A DNA stretch of 64,000 nt from Muricomes intestini. GTDB taxonomy: Bacteria; Bacillota; Clostridia; Lachnospirales; Lachnospiraceae. A model generated the notes under the pieces. That model saw only the letters and a program-made list of their open reading frames with translations, ran no database searches and was not told where the DNA came from. The translations under genes and the position numbers were made by a program. How positions within the stretch are numbered: position 1 is the first letter of the stretch; each line of letters opens with the position of its first letter. Shown piece after piece: positions 51,238 through 59,419 of the stretch. The stretch is from the NCBI RefSeq assembly GCF_004346165.1, contig NZ_SLZZ01000014.1:1-64000 (forward strand). The letters are read 5' to 3'.

Positions 51238-51421
51238 GATACCAGGGTCAAAAGGTCATGCGTTTCATGCTTTGCATGAAAAAGCATGACTTTGGGACCC
51301 GCAAAACATGAGAAAGTAGCCCGAGCAGGGCGGATTTCGAATGTTTTTAGGATTGCGGGAGCACAAAGTGCGTAGCAATCCGTAGGTGTCAAGGGGCAAA
51401 ATACCTTTTGACCCCGGTATC
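51238..51421 (+). repeat. Family A palindromic element, copy A4
   Basis: A full 184-bp copy, GATACCAGGGTCAAAAGGT ... ACCTTTTGACCCCGGTATC, with the best-matched terminal inverted repeats of the set. It is flanked by perfect 13-bp direct repeats ATAATATAATCAT (51225-51237 and 51422-51434). Sits between the small-protein gene and the AraC regulator. The remaining gap 51435-51597 is AT-rich and includes a TATAAT at 51523-51528, likely the AraC gene's -10. Confidence 0.88.
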
Positions 51422-51597
51422 ATAATATAATCATAGTGAAAATAATTAAAATATAGTATATATAAAACAGACAAATAGTATAATTATATAGACTAATAAA
51501 GTACGTTAATATAAAAATGTGATATAATTGGTCAGAAGGACACAAATATTCTACCAGGTCTTTTTGAACAGTTATAGTTTAAGCGGAGGGAGGAGAC

Positions 51598-52482
51598 ATG
51601 AAGATTAAAGTTAAGGGAAATCAAAATGAAGAGATTGAGGATTTATTTGCGGATTATCCGTATGCCTTTCATTCTGTTGATTTAAAAAACACAAAAATAC
51701 CGTGGCACTGGCATGAGGAACTGGAATTTGATTATGTTTTGAAAGGCAGCGTGAGGGTGGTCACCCCCAATGCCAGTTATGTTTTTCGTGAAAAGGATGG
51801 GTTCTTTATGAATACAAACGTATTGGCGACTATGGAAAATATAAAGGGTGAAAGGCCGGGCTGGGTGGAATCCCATTTGTTTCATGCTGTATTTTTGGGA
51901 GGACATTTCAAGAGTGTCTTTGAAACAAAATATCTGAATCCAATTATGCAGAATAAGAAGCTGGAAATTATGGGATTTCGCGGTGAAAATACAGAGCAAG
52001 AGGAAATGTTGAAGAAATTGAATCAGTTATCTGCCCTGCAGAGGAAAAAAAATACAGAATTTCAGACAAGAAATTGTTTGTCAGAAATGTGGCTTCTCTT
52101 GATGCAGCAGTTGAAAAATGAGGAAAATAATGGATTTCCGGTAAAGAGAGTAAATCAGGAGCGGATTCAGGCAATGATGACTTTTATCCAGCAGAATTAT
52201 AAAGAAAAAATATCTCTTGAGGACATCGCTTTGTCGGCTTCTGTCAGTGGGCGGGAGTGTCTCCGTTGTTTTCAAAATTGTATACACAAAACACCTTACG
52301 AATATTTGCAGGAGTACAGGATCGAGGCGGCAAAGAAATTGCTTCGAGATACAGATATACCGGTTATGGATATTGCATTTCAGACAGGGTTTACGGATGG
52401 GGCTTATTTTGGAAAGGTCTTTAAAAATGCGTGTGGAAAAACACCTGGTTCATACAGAAAAAATTCAAGAGAAGAATTGTAA
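51598..52482 (+). CDS. AraC-family transcriptional regulator
   Basis: A 294-residue regulator with an N-terminal cupin sensor (WHWHEELEFDYVLKGSVRVV, residues 37-56) and a C-terminal double helix-turn-helix (ISLEDIALSASVSGRECLRC and VMDIAFQTGFTDGAYFGKVF). Preceded by GGAGGGAGGAG. It faces the AKR-dehydrogenase genes downstream, which it probably activates. The inducer is unknown; the cupin group often senses sugars or small carboxylates. Confidence 0.88.
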   Translation: MKIKVKGNQNEEIEDLFADYPYAFHSVDLKNTKIPWHWHEELEFDYVLKGSVRVVTPNASYVFREKDGFFMNTNVLATMENIKGERPGWVESHLFHAVFLGGHFKSVFETKYLNPIMQNKKLEIMGFRGENTEQEEMLKKLNQLSALQRKKNTEFQTRNCLSEMWLLLMQQLKNEENNGFPVKRVNQERIQAMMTFIQQNYKEKISLEDIALSASVSGRECLRCFQNCIHKTPYEYLQEYRIEAAKKLLRDTDIPVMDIAFQTGFTDGAYFGKVFKNACGKTPGSYRKNSREEL

Positions 52483-52569
52483 AGCAGGAAAAGTAATGAT
52501 ACAATTGAGTCAGTTGACAATAACTGTTACTGAAAACACATGAGCAAAGAAAGGATACGGTGGAAGGCT

Positions 52570-53388
52570 ATGAAAAATATTAAACTTAATAATGGTATCG
52601 AGATCCCTCAGTTAGGACTTGGAGTTTTTCAGACCCCCAAAGGCGAGGATACGGTGAATGCTGTAAAATGGGCACTGGAGGCAGGTTATCGGCATATTGA
52701 CACTGCAAAGGTGTATGGAAATGAGGCGGATGTAGGGCAGGCGATACTGGAGAGCAAGGTGCCCAGAGAAGAAATATTTCTCACCACAAAGCTGTGGAAC
52801 GATGATATCCGTGCAGAGAGAACAAAAGAAGCTTTTGAAGAAAGCCTGAAAGCGTTAAAAACAGATTATGTAGATTTGTACCTGATTCACTGGCCGGTGG
52901 ATAAGTTTGAGAAGGCATGGCTGGTCATGGAAGAGCTGTATCAGGAAGGAAAAATCAAGGCCATCGGACTGAGTAATTTCCACAAGGGACACCTGCAGAA
53001 GATTCACGAAATTGCCCATGTGAAGCCCGTTGTGGATCAGATTGAATCTCATCCTTATATGAATAACCAGGAATTGATTGATCTGAATAAATCTATGGGA
53101 GTTGAGGTGGAAGTGTGGAGTCCGCTTGGAGGGACAGGCGGTAATGTGCTCCAGGATGAGACCTTAAATAAACTTGCAGGGAAATATAAAAAATCACCTG
53201 CTCAAATTGTACTGCGCTGGGATATTCAGAGAGGTGTCATTGTAATTCCAAAATCTACACATAAAGACAGAATTGTTTCTAATCTTGATGTTTTCGATTT
53301 TGAACTGGCTGATGGGGATATGGCGGCAATCAATCAGCTGAACAAAAACCTTCGTGTGGGGGCAGATCCGGATAATTTCGACTTTTAA
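52570..53388 (+). CDS. Aldo/keto reductase
   Basis: A 272-residue NADPH-dependent AKR of the 2,5-diketo-gluconate reductase-like group. The catalytic tetrad is visible: D in HIDTAKVYGNE, Y in the same motif, K in LTTKLWN, H in LIHWPVDK. The cofactor segment is IVIPKSTHKDRI. ATG 52570 lies after GGTGGAAGGCT; an upstream start at 52540 has no advantage. It is followed by an alcohol dehydrogenase 21 nt later. Confidence 0.9.
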   Translation: MKNIKLNNGIEIPQLGLGVFQTPKGEDTVNAVKWALEAGYRHIDTAKVYGNEADVGQAILESKVPREEIFLTTKLWNDDIRAERTKEAFEESLKALKTDYVDLYLIHWPVDKFEKAWLVMEELYQEGKIKAIGLSNFHKGHLQKIHEIAHVKPVVDQIESHPYMNNQELIDLNKSMGVEVEVWSPLGGTGGNVLQDETLNKLAGKYKKSPAQIVLRWDIQRGVIVIPKSTHKDRIVSNLDVFDFELADGDMAAINQLNKNLRVGADPDNFDF

Positions 53389-53409
53389 CAATTATTAAGG
53401 AGTAAAGCG

Positions 53410-54432
53410 ATGAGAGTTGTATATGTAAAATCACCATTTCAGTTTGATATAAGGGAGACGGATATACCTGAGCCGGGAGAAAACCAAGTTTTATTGGATG
53501 TCAGGGCCTGCGCGGTGTGTGGTACGGATATGCACACCGCCGAATCTGATGCAGATATATTTCAGAGCTTTGGACACGAGATAGCAGGAGTTGTCGTGGA
53601 AAATGGCCCCGGTTCCTATCGGTTTCGGGCAGGCGACAAAGTAGTGGTTGAAAGCGGGACCTTCTGCCATGTCTGCGAAAACTGCAGAAATGGAAGGCCG
53701 GATTTGTGTACCAACGGCTTAAGTATTCTGGACGATGTAGAGATCAGTGGATACGCGGATTATATGCTGGCCCCGGAGCAGGCGCTGGTGGCATTTGACG
53801 GTCTGGATTTTAAGGAGGCGGCTTTGGCCGAGCCGCTGGGGGTTGCACTGGATTTGTTTTATACAACAGGAATAGAGTTGAATGACGATGTGGCAGTCGT
53901 TGGACTGGGCCCTATTGGTCTGATGACCATTGCACTGGCAAAGGCTGCAGGTGCAAGGAATATTTATGCAATTCAGAGAAGCAAAAGATCAAAGGCCAGA
54001 ATTGAACTCGCAAGAAAGTTGGGGGCAACAGATGTTATACTGACCGAGGATACAGACCTTTCGAATTATAATTTTCCGAGAGGCGGAGTGAATAAAATTA
54101 TGATAACGGCAGCGCCCTCTGTAATTCCTGATATGATGAAGATTGCAGTTTACGGAAGTATTATCGGATTTCTGGGAATTGATTTACAGCACGGAGATAT
54201 TACATTTAATGCAAATGATTTTCATTTTAAAAAGCTGCAGCTGAGGGCATCATATGCAGTCCCGGCACTGTGGTTCCCACGGGCGCTGGAGTTGTTGAAA
54301 TCCAAAGTAGTGGATCCGAAAGATTTTATTACACAGACGTTCCCACTGGAGGACACTGAGCAGTACTTCAGAAAGCAAAAAGAAGACAGCAGCGATGTGA
54401 TTAAGATGGTCATGGTAAAAACCGAAGACTAA
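53410..54432 (+). CDS. Zinc-dependent medium-chain alcohol dehydrogenase
   Basis: A 340-residue MDR dehydrogenase. Catalytic zinc ligands are C37 in ACAVCGTDMH and the histidine/glutamate pair in FGHEIAGVV. The structural zinc loop has four Cys (CHVCENCRNGRPDLC), and the Rossmann motif is VVGLGPIGLM. Similar to sorbitol or threonine dehydrogenases. AAGGAG precedes the ATG. In the run AraC - AKR - ADH - PanE-like - Ddh it probably oxidises a polyol or sugar alcohol. Confidence 0.88.
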   Translation: MRVVYVKSPFQFDIRETDIPEPGENQVLLDVRACAVCGTDMHTAESDADIFQSFGHEIAGVVVENGPGSYRFRAGDKVVVESGTFCHVCENCRNGRPDLCTNGLSILDDVEISGYADYMLAPEQALVAFDGLDFKEAALAEPLGVALDLFYTTGIELNDDVAVVGLGPIGLMTIALAKAAGARNIYAIQRSKRSKARIELARKLGATDVILTEDTDLSNYNFPRGGVNKIMITAAPSVIPDMMKIAVYGSIIGFLGIDLQHGDITFNANDFHFKKLQLRASYAVPALWFPRALELLKSKVVDPKDFITQTFPLEDTEQYFRKQKEDSSDVIKMVMVKTED

Positions 54433-54482
54433 TGTGTTTTTATGAGCGTTCATGTGTGAGACGGGAAACGGAGGCAGTTTAG

Positions 54483-55400
54483 ATGGAGATAAAGAGTGTA
54501 GCGTTGATTGGCTTGGGAGCAATGGGGGTTTTCTTTGCCCCAAGGATGGGAGAGCACTTGGGGAAAGGGAATTTTTGTGTAATCGCACAGGGCGAACGGA
54601 AAAAGAAGCTTGAAACTCAAGGGGTAACCGTAAATGGAGTGAACTACCGTTTCCCAATCTGCACACCCCAAAATGGTACGCCTGCGGATTTGGTCATTAT
54701 GGCGGTAAAAGATATGGCGCTTAATCAGGCGATTGAGGATATTCGGGAGTTTGTAGGAGAGAATACACAGATATTATGTATTATGAACGGTGTGGAGAGT
54801 GAAGAGAGAGTGGCAGCGGTTTATGGCTGGGAGCATGTTCTTTATTCTTACATGAGAATGTCTATCGTTATGAGAGAAAACAAGGCGGACTTCGACCCAT
54901 ATTGGGGAAAAGTCTATTTCGGCGAGAAAAGAAATGATAAGCTGTCGGAACGTGTGAAGGCCGTCATGAATGTGTTGGAGGAGTGTGACATCCCCTATAA
55001 AGTGGAAAAAGATATGATGTGGGGTCTCTGGTTCAAATATATGTGTAATGTGGGCGAGAATATGACCTGTGCTCTGTTTGGTATCCCTTTTGGAGTTTAT
55101 CGGGAGAGCCGACCTGCAAATGAAATCCGCTGGGCGGCCATGAAGGAAGTACAGAAGGTGGCAGCGGCAAAGGGAATTACAATCACAGATGAGCAGATGA
55201 AAAAGCAGCATGAGTCACTCTGCCGGATTCCTTATGAGAACCGGCCATCCACACTTCAGGATATAGAGGCAAAGAAAAAAACAGAAGTAGAAATGTTTGC
55301 CGGGACCATGGTGAGAATGGGACAGGAACTGGGAATTGAAACACCTGTATGCTGGATGTTCCTTCAGGGAATCCGGGTGCTTGAGGAAAAATATTTGTAG
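54483..55400 (+). CDS. Ketopantoate reductase family protein (PanE/ApbA-like)
   Basis: A 305-residue NADP-dependent 2-oxoacid reductase: Rossmann loop ALIGLGAMGVFFAPRMGEHL at the N-terminus, catalytic Lys in MAVKDMALNQA, and the C-terminal helical domain with WGLWFKYMCNVGENM. Whether the substrate is ketopantoate or another 2-oxoacid is unclear, as no panB/panC is near. Strong CGGAGGCAGTTTAG site. Confidence 0.82.
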   Translation: MEIKSVALIGLGAMGVFFAPRMGEHLGKGNFCVIAQGERKKKLETQGVTVNGVNYRFPICTPQNGTPADLVIMAVKDMALNQAIEDIREFVGENTQILCIMNGVESEERVAAVYGWEHVLYSYMRMSIVMRENKADFDPYWGKVYFGEKRNDKLSERVKAVMNVLEECDIPYKVEKDMMWGLWFKYMCNVGENMTCALFGIPFGVYRESRPANEIRWAAMKEVQKVAAAKGITITDEQMKKQHESLCRIPYENRPSTLQDIEAKKKTEVEMFAGTMVRMGQELGIETPVCWMFLQGIRVLEEKYL

Positions 55401-55426
55401 TAGAAAGGATATACAAAGGGTATACA

Positions 55427-56413
55427 ATGGAAAAAATCAGAATTGGAATTGCCGGACACGGCAACATAGGGCGTGGGGTTGAGCTTGCCGTGGAGCGCAA
55501 TGAAGATATGGAACTAAAGGCAGTTTTCACAAGACGAGCACCCGAGACAGTAGAAATTATGACAGAAGGTGTTCCGGTTGTTCATATGGATGAGTTGCCG
55601 CATTGGAAAAAAGATATAGATGTTATAGTTCTCTGCGGCGGCTCTGCCACAGATCTGCCGGTAATAGGACCTGAGATTGTAGAGAACTTCAATACGGTTG
55701 ATAGCTTTGATACACATGCAAAAATTCCGGAATATTTTGCAAATATAGATACCGCAGCAAAGAAAGGCGGCAATGTAGGGATTATTTCCGTGGGCTGGGA
55801 TCCGGGCATGTTTTCCCTGAACAGAATTTATGCAGAGTCGATTCTCGTACAGGGGGATACCTATACCTTTTGGGGCAAGGGTGTGAGTCAGGGACATTCC
55901 GATGCAATCCGTCGGGTTCCGGGCGTGAAAAACGGCATTCAGTACACAGTTCCGGTTGAGGAAGCTGTAGAAAAAGTAAGAAGCGGCTGTGGACCGGAGC
56001 TTACAACAAGAGAAAAGCATTTGAGAGAGTGCTATGTTGTGCCTGAAGAAGGGGCTGATCTGAATAAAATAGAAAAAATAATCAAAACCATGCCGAACTA
56101 TTTTTCGGATTATGATACGACAGTTACTTTCATTACAGAAGAAGAACTAAAAGAGAATCACAGCAGGATGCCTCACGGCGGTTTCGTTATCAGAAGTGGA
56201 GAAACAGGAAGAGAAGGCAGTAAGCATGTAATAGAATATTCATTAAAACTGGACTCAAATCCCGAATTCACTGCAAGTGTCCTGGTATGCTACGCAAGAG
56301 CGGCATACCGCCTGTCGAAAAAAGGAGAGTGCGGGGCAAAAACCGTATTTGACATCGCACCAGCCCTGCTCTCTATAAAGACACAAGAACAATTAAGAGC
56401 AGAATTGCTGTAA
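55427..56413 (+). CDS. ddh: meso-Diaminopimelate D-dehydrogenase
   Basis: A 328-residue NADPH-dependent dehydrogenase matching the Ddh family: Rossmann loop RIGIAGHGNIGRGVELAV, SFDTHAKIPEYFANID, SVGWDPGMFSLNRIYAES, and the substrate-binding loop GKGVSQGHSDAIRRVPGVKN. It converts tetrahydrodipicolinate to meso-DAP in one step, supplying lysine and peptidoglycan. It follows the PanE-like gene by 26 nt; family B copy B6 lies after the stop. Confidence 0.92.
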   Translation: MEKIRIGIAGHGNIGRGVELAVERNEDMELKAVFTRRAPETVEIMTEGVPVVHMDELPHWKKDIDVIVLCGGSATDLPVIGPEIVENFNTVDSFDTHAKIPEYFANIDTAAKKGGNVGIISVGWDPGMFSLNRIYAESILVQGDTYTFWGKGVSQGHSDAIRRVPGVKNGIQYTVPVEEAVEKVRSGCGPELTTREKHLRECYVVPEEGADLNKIEKIIKTMPNYFSDYDTTVTFITEEELKENHSRMPHGGFVIRSGETGREGSKHVIEYSLKLDSNPEFTASVLVCYARAAYRLSKKGECGAKTVFDIAPALLSIKTQEQLRAELL

Positions 56414-56500
56414 AAAGGGGTCTGACCCTTTTGAGCTCCGTTTTCGCAATTGTTTCAAACAACTCCGAAAATGGCAAGCAAAAGGGTCAGACCCCTTTTA
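56412..56500. repeat. Family B nested palindrome, copy B6
   Basis: AAAAAGGGGTCTGACCCTTTTG ... CAAAAGGGTCAGACCCCTTTTA, with inner arms diverged (CGCAATTGTTTC/AAACAACTCCG). It bridges the stops of convergent ddh (56413) and the deacetylase (56498), where it probably acts as a two-way terminator. Confidence 0.85.
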
Positions 56501-57325
56501 AGGAATTTCTGCCAGTGTTTTAAAGGTATATCCCATTTCTTCCCATTTTGTCAAAAGTTCGTCGAGGATTTCTGCATTTGTCTTTGAGGTGCTGTGGAGC
56601 AGCACGATTGCACCAGGGTGGACTCTGCCCAGTAGCTTTTCAAAGGCTTCTTCTTTTGTGGGCTGATTATCTTGATACCAGTCCACATAGGCCAGACTCC
56701 AGAAATAGGTTCTATATCCTAATTCTTTTGCCATCTCCAGATTGGTTTCGCTGTATTTACCTTGGGGCGGACGGTAATATTTAGTCATTTCCTGCCCGGT
56801 AATTTCTTTATACTTGGTTTCTACATCTCCCAATTCTTTCTGGAAATCCTCTTTGGAGGCCATCTGGGACATGTCGGGGTGGTGGTATGTATGGTTGCCT
56901 ACGGTGTGCCCTTCTTCTGTCATTCTTTTTACTAAATCCGGTTCAGAGGAGATGAAATTTCCTACTACAAAAAAGGTTGCGGGGGCATTATGCTTTTTCA
57001 AAGCATCCAGTATGAGGGCAGTGTTGCCGTTTTCGTAGCCTGCATCAAAGGTCAGATAGAGAACCTTCTCGTCTGAATCTCCAATATAATATGCATCAAA
57101 TTTTTTTAAATCTTCTGCAGTTGCATTGGCAATAGGCGCTTTCCCCTCCTCCTGAAAACTTAAGCCCCAGTTTCCCTCACCGCTTGCAGAAGTTGCAGCC
57201 GTTTCCGGGAAAAAGTGTTCCTGTGTTTTTCCAACTCCATGCCCTACGAGAAACGCGGCGGCAAAGAGAAGAACCACTTTGCCTCCTTGTTTCAGAAGGT
57301 GTGTGTTTTTTAATTTAATTTTCAT
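56498..57325 (-). CDS. Polysaccharide deacetylase, PdaA-like
   Basis: A 275-residue exported NodB-domain enzyme. Signal/anchor helix VVLLFAAAFLVGHGVG near residues 18-33, then NodB motifs: TFDAGYENGNT, HTYHHPDMSQ (H-x3-H type zinc site), YYRPPQGKYSE and HPGAIVLLHST. The wording TFDAGYENG and RPPQGKYSE is that of PdaA, the N-acetylmuramic acid deacetylase that makes muramic delta-lactam in spore cortex, consistent with a spore former. Its 5' side faces the perfect palindrome at 57377-57437. Confidence 0.85.
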   Translation of the reverse strand: MKIKLKNTHLLKQGGKVVLLFAAAFLVGHGVGKTQEHFFPETAATSASGEGNWGLSFQEEGKAPIANATAEDLKKFDAYYIGDSDEKVLYLTFDAGYENGNTALILDALKKHNAPATFFVVGNFISSEPDLVKRMTEEGHTVGNHTYHHPDMSQMASKEDFQKELGDVETKYKEITGQEMTKYYRPPQGKYSETNLEMAKELGYRTYFWSLAYVDWYQDNQPTKEEAFEKLLGRVHPGAIVLLHSTSKTNAEILDELLTKWEEMGYTFKTLAEIP

Positions 57326-57376
57326 TGCATCACCATAATCTTGACTATTATTACAGTGTATGCTAAAAATAATGTA

Positions 57377-57437
57377 AAAATTCTGACAATGGCCTGCAAA
57401 GGGGTCTGACCCCTTTGCAGGCCATTGTCAGAATTTT
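57377..57437. repeat. Perfect 61-bp palindrome at the aroE 3' end
   Basis: Arms of 30 nt at 57377-57406 and 57408-57437 are exact reverse complements around a single T. The core carries the family B motif (GGGGTC-T-GACCCC). The right arm contains the aroE stop and its last bases, and the left arm repeats them inverted. It would terminate aroE transcription as a very stable hairpin. Confidence 0.9.
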
Positions 57438-58252
57438 CTGGATAGCTTATCGTGTATATGGTTTCCCATGTTATAGTCCAGTTTTTTATTTAACCAGATT
57501 TCTTCGGAGCCGATGGCCTGATCCACCAGCATCATCAGCCCGGTCACAGTCTGAAGTCCTTCTTCCCCGGCAATTTTAAGAAATTCAGTTATCAGAGGGT
57601 TATATACAATATCTGCGGCAACTCTAAATTTTCTGATAATACGGCCATCTGCCGGGCTTTTTCCCACGTTAGGGTACATGCCGACAGGTATGGTATTGAT
57701 TATGATGTCGCCGGGTGGAATTTCTGTTAAACTGCAGGTGTGAATATAGGAAAAATGTTTTTGCAGCTGCTCCCTTGCTTCTTTATTTCTAGCAGCTACT
57801 GTGACTTGGGCAGCGCCGGCGATGTGAAAACCATAAATCAGAGCTTTTGCCGCCCCTCCGGAGCCAAGAATTACGATATCCTGATTTTCCAAGACAATCC
57901 CAGCTTTGGAAAACATGCTCATCATTCCGATGTAATCTGTATTATAGCCGTAGGAGATACCATCTTTGAGAAGAATCGTATTGACTGCCCCTATTTCTTC
58001 CGCATGGGAATCAAGCACATCCACCAGCCGGCAGACCGTTTCCTTATATGGAATTGTTACATTCATACCAAGAATATTTTCTTCTTCCATAACCTTTAGT
58101 ATCTGGAGAACTTCTCGATTATTCATTTCATACTTTTCATAAGTTCCCACAATACCCTGCTGCCTTAATAAATCCTTATGGATTTCAGGGGAAAGACTGT
58201 GTCCTAGCTTTTCCCCCAATAATCCGAAATGCAATACATTTTCAGCTTTCAT
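57428..58252 (-). CDS. aroE: Shikimate dehydrogenase
   Basis: A 274-residue NADP-dependent shikimate dehydrogenase. Substrate motif GEKLGHSLSPEIH (Ser-x-Ser near residue 20), catalytic Lys in NVTIPYKETV, Asp in YNTDYIGM, and dinucleotide loop ILGSGGAAKALIYG. ATG 58252 is placed behind GGCAGGA; ATG 58261 would leave only a few bases. Third gene of the aroF-aroB-aroE transcript; its 3' end lies inside the 61-bp palindrome. Confidence 0.9.
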   Translation of the reverse strand: MKAENVLHFGLLGEKLGHSLSPEIHKDLLRQQGIVGTYEKYEMNNREVLQILKVMEEENILGMNVTIPYKETVCRLVDVLDSHAEEIGAVNTILLKDGISYGYNTDYIGMMSMFSKAGIVLENQDIVILGSGGAAKALIYGFHIAGAAQVTVAARNKEAREQLQKHFSYIHTCSLTEIPPGDIIINTIPVGMYPNVGKSPADGRIIRKFRVAADIVYNPLITEFLKIAGEEGLQTVTGLMMLVDQAIGSEEIWLNKKLDYNMGNHIHDKLSRKF

Positions 58253-58283
58253 ATTAATCATTCCTGCCCCAAATCACTCCCCA

Positions 58284-59339
58284 TTAAACCACTCCTGCTG
58301 CTTCGAAAAAATCAAGACTGGTGGGATACACATAGCTATCGCCTATTTTATGAAGAAGTACTACGTTTAAACAGTCATCCAGATTTTTCTTGTCAAGCTT
58401 GATTGCATCCGTAAGTGCAGAAACAGGCAGTCCACATTCATATGGAAGGCCATAGATTTTTAAAGTGCGATAAATTTTTTCTGCCTCTCCGGCCGGTGTC
58501 AATCCTGCTTTTTCGGATATTTTTGTGATCTGATACATTCCGATTGCAACGGCTTCCCCATGACTTTCTCTTTCATAGTGATAGTACTGTTCAATTGTAT
58601 GGCCGAGAGTATGTCCAAAATTCAGAAGCATGCGCTCTCCGGTATCAAACTGGTCGGCCTCGACAATGGCACGCTTAATATCAATACATTGATAGATAAT
58701 AGAGTTAAGATGACTCTTTAAATCGGTAAAAGAAGTATGAGAATTTAACAGGTCGAATAAGACTTTGTCCCGGATACAGCCATATTTAATGACCTCACCC
58801 ATACCATCTGTAATATAGCGGTTCGGCAGTGTATCCAGAGTTTTCGGATCTACTAAAACCAATTGAGGGTGGTAAAAGGCACCCACCAGATTTTTCCCCT
58901 GGGGCAGATCTACAGCAACTTTCCCACCCACAGAAGAGTCCACCTGTGCAAGGAGTGAAGTGGGTATCTGTACAAACTTAACACCCCTTAAGTAACTTGC
59001 CGCTGCAAAACCGGCCAAATCCCCGATGACACCTCCGCCAAGAGCAATGACCAGATCACTGCGAGAAATCTTTTCTTCCAGCATAGCGCCATATATCTGT
59101 GGGAGCGTCTGAAAACTCTTTGTCGGCTCTCCATGGGGCAGGACAAGGCAGTGACATTCGTAGGAAGGAAGAGCCTTTATCAGAGCCTCACCGTAAAGCG
59201 GGTAAACATTGTCATCAGAAACAATAATAATACGCTTTCCCTTAAAAATTTGAGAAATATATAATTCTGCATTTTTTAAAATTCCAGATTCAATATAAAC
59301 AGAATAACTGTTTTTCCCTAAATTAACTGTTAATTCCAA
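58284..59339 (-). CDS. aroB: 3-Dehydroquinate synthase
   Basis: A 351-residue NAD- and Zn-dependent enzyme converting DAHP to 3-dehydroquinate. Motifs: SDDNVYPLYG, VLPHGEPTKS, ALGGGVIGDLAGFAA, QIPTSLLAQVDSSVGGK, and Zn-binding His in NFGHTLGHTIE and SHGEAVAIGM. It starts with TTG at 59339 after GAAGGGAGAAAACTT. A compact perfect palindrome (59371-59411) lies between it and aroF and could act as an attenuator. Confidence 0.93.
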   Translation of the reverse strand: MELTVNLGKNSYSVYIESGILKNAELYISQIFKGKRIIIVSDDNVYPLYGEALIKALPSYECHCLVLPHGEPTKSFQTLPQIYGAMLEEKISRSDLVIALGGGVIGDLAGFAAASYLRGVKFVQIPTSLLAQVDSSVGGKVAVDLPQGKNLVGAFYHPQLVLVDPKTLDTLPNRYITDGMGEVIKYGCIRDKVLFDLLNSHTSFTDLKSHLNSIIYQCIDIKRAIVEADQFDTGERMLLNFGHTLGHTIEQYYHYERESHGEAVAIGMYQITKISEKAGLTPAGEAEKIYRTLKIYGLPYECGLPVSALTDAIKLDKKNLDDCLNVVLLHKIGDSYVYPTSLDFFEAAGVV

Positions 59340-59370
59340 AAGTTTTCTCCCTTCAACACAAAAAGGCTTT

Positions 59371-59411
59371 CAAGGGGGTCAGACCCTTTTAAAAAGGGTC
59401 TGACCCCCTTG
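59371..59411. repeat. Perfect 41-bp palindrome between aroF and aroB
   Basis: Arms of 20 nt (59371-59390 and 59392-59411), exact complements around one A. Each arm contains GGGTCAGACCC or GGGTCTGACCC, the family B signature. It lies within the aro operon. Confidence 0.88.
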
Positions 59412-59419
59412 CGAACCAT

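Noticed and set aside
55514-56020. 168-codon minus-strand frame opposite ddh
   Set aside because: Antisense to conserved Ddh motifs; no ribosome site or family features.
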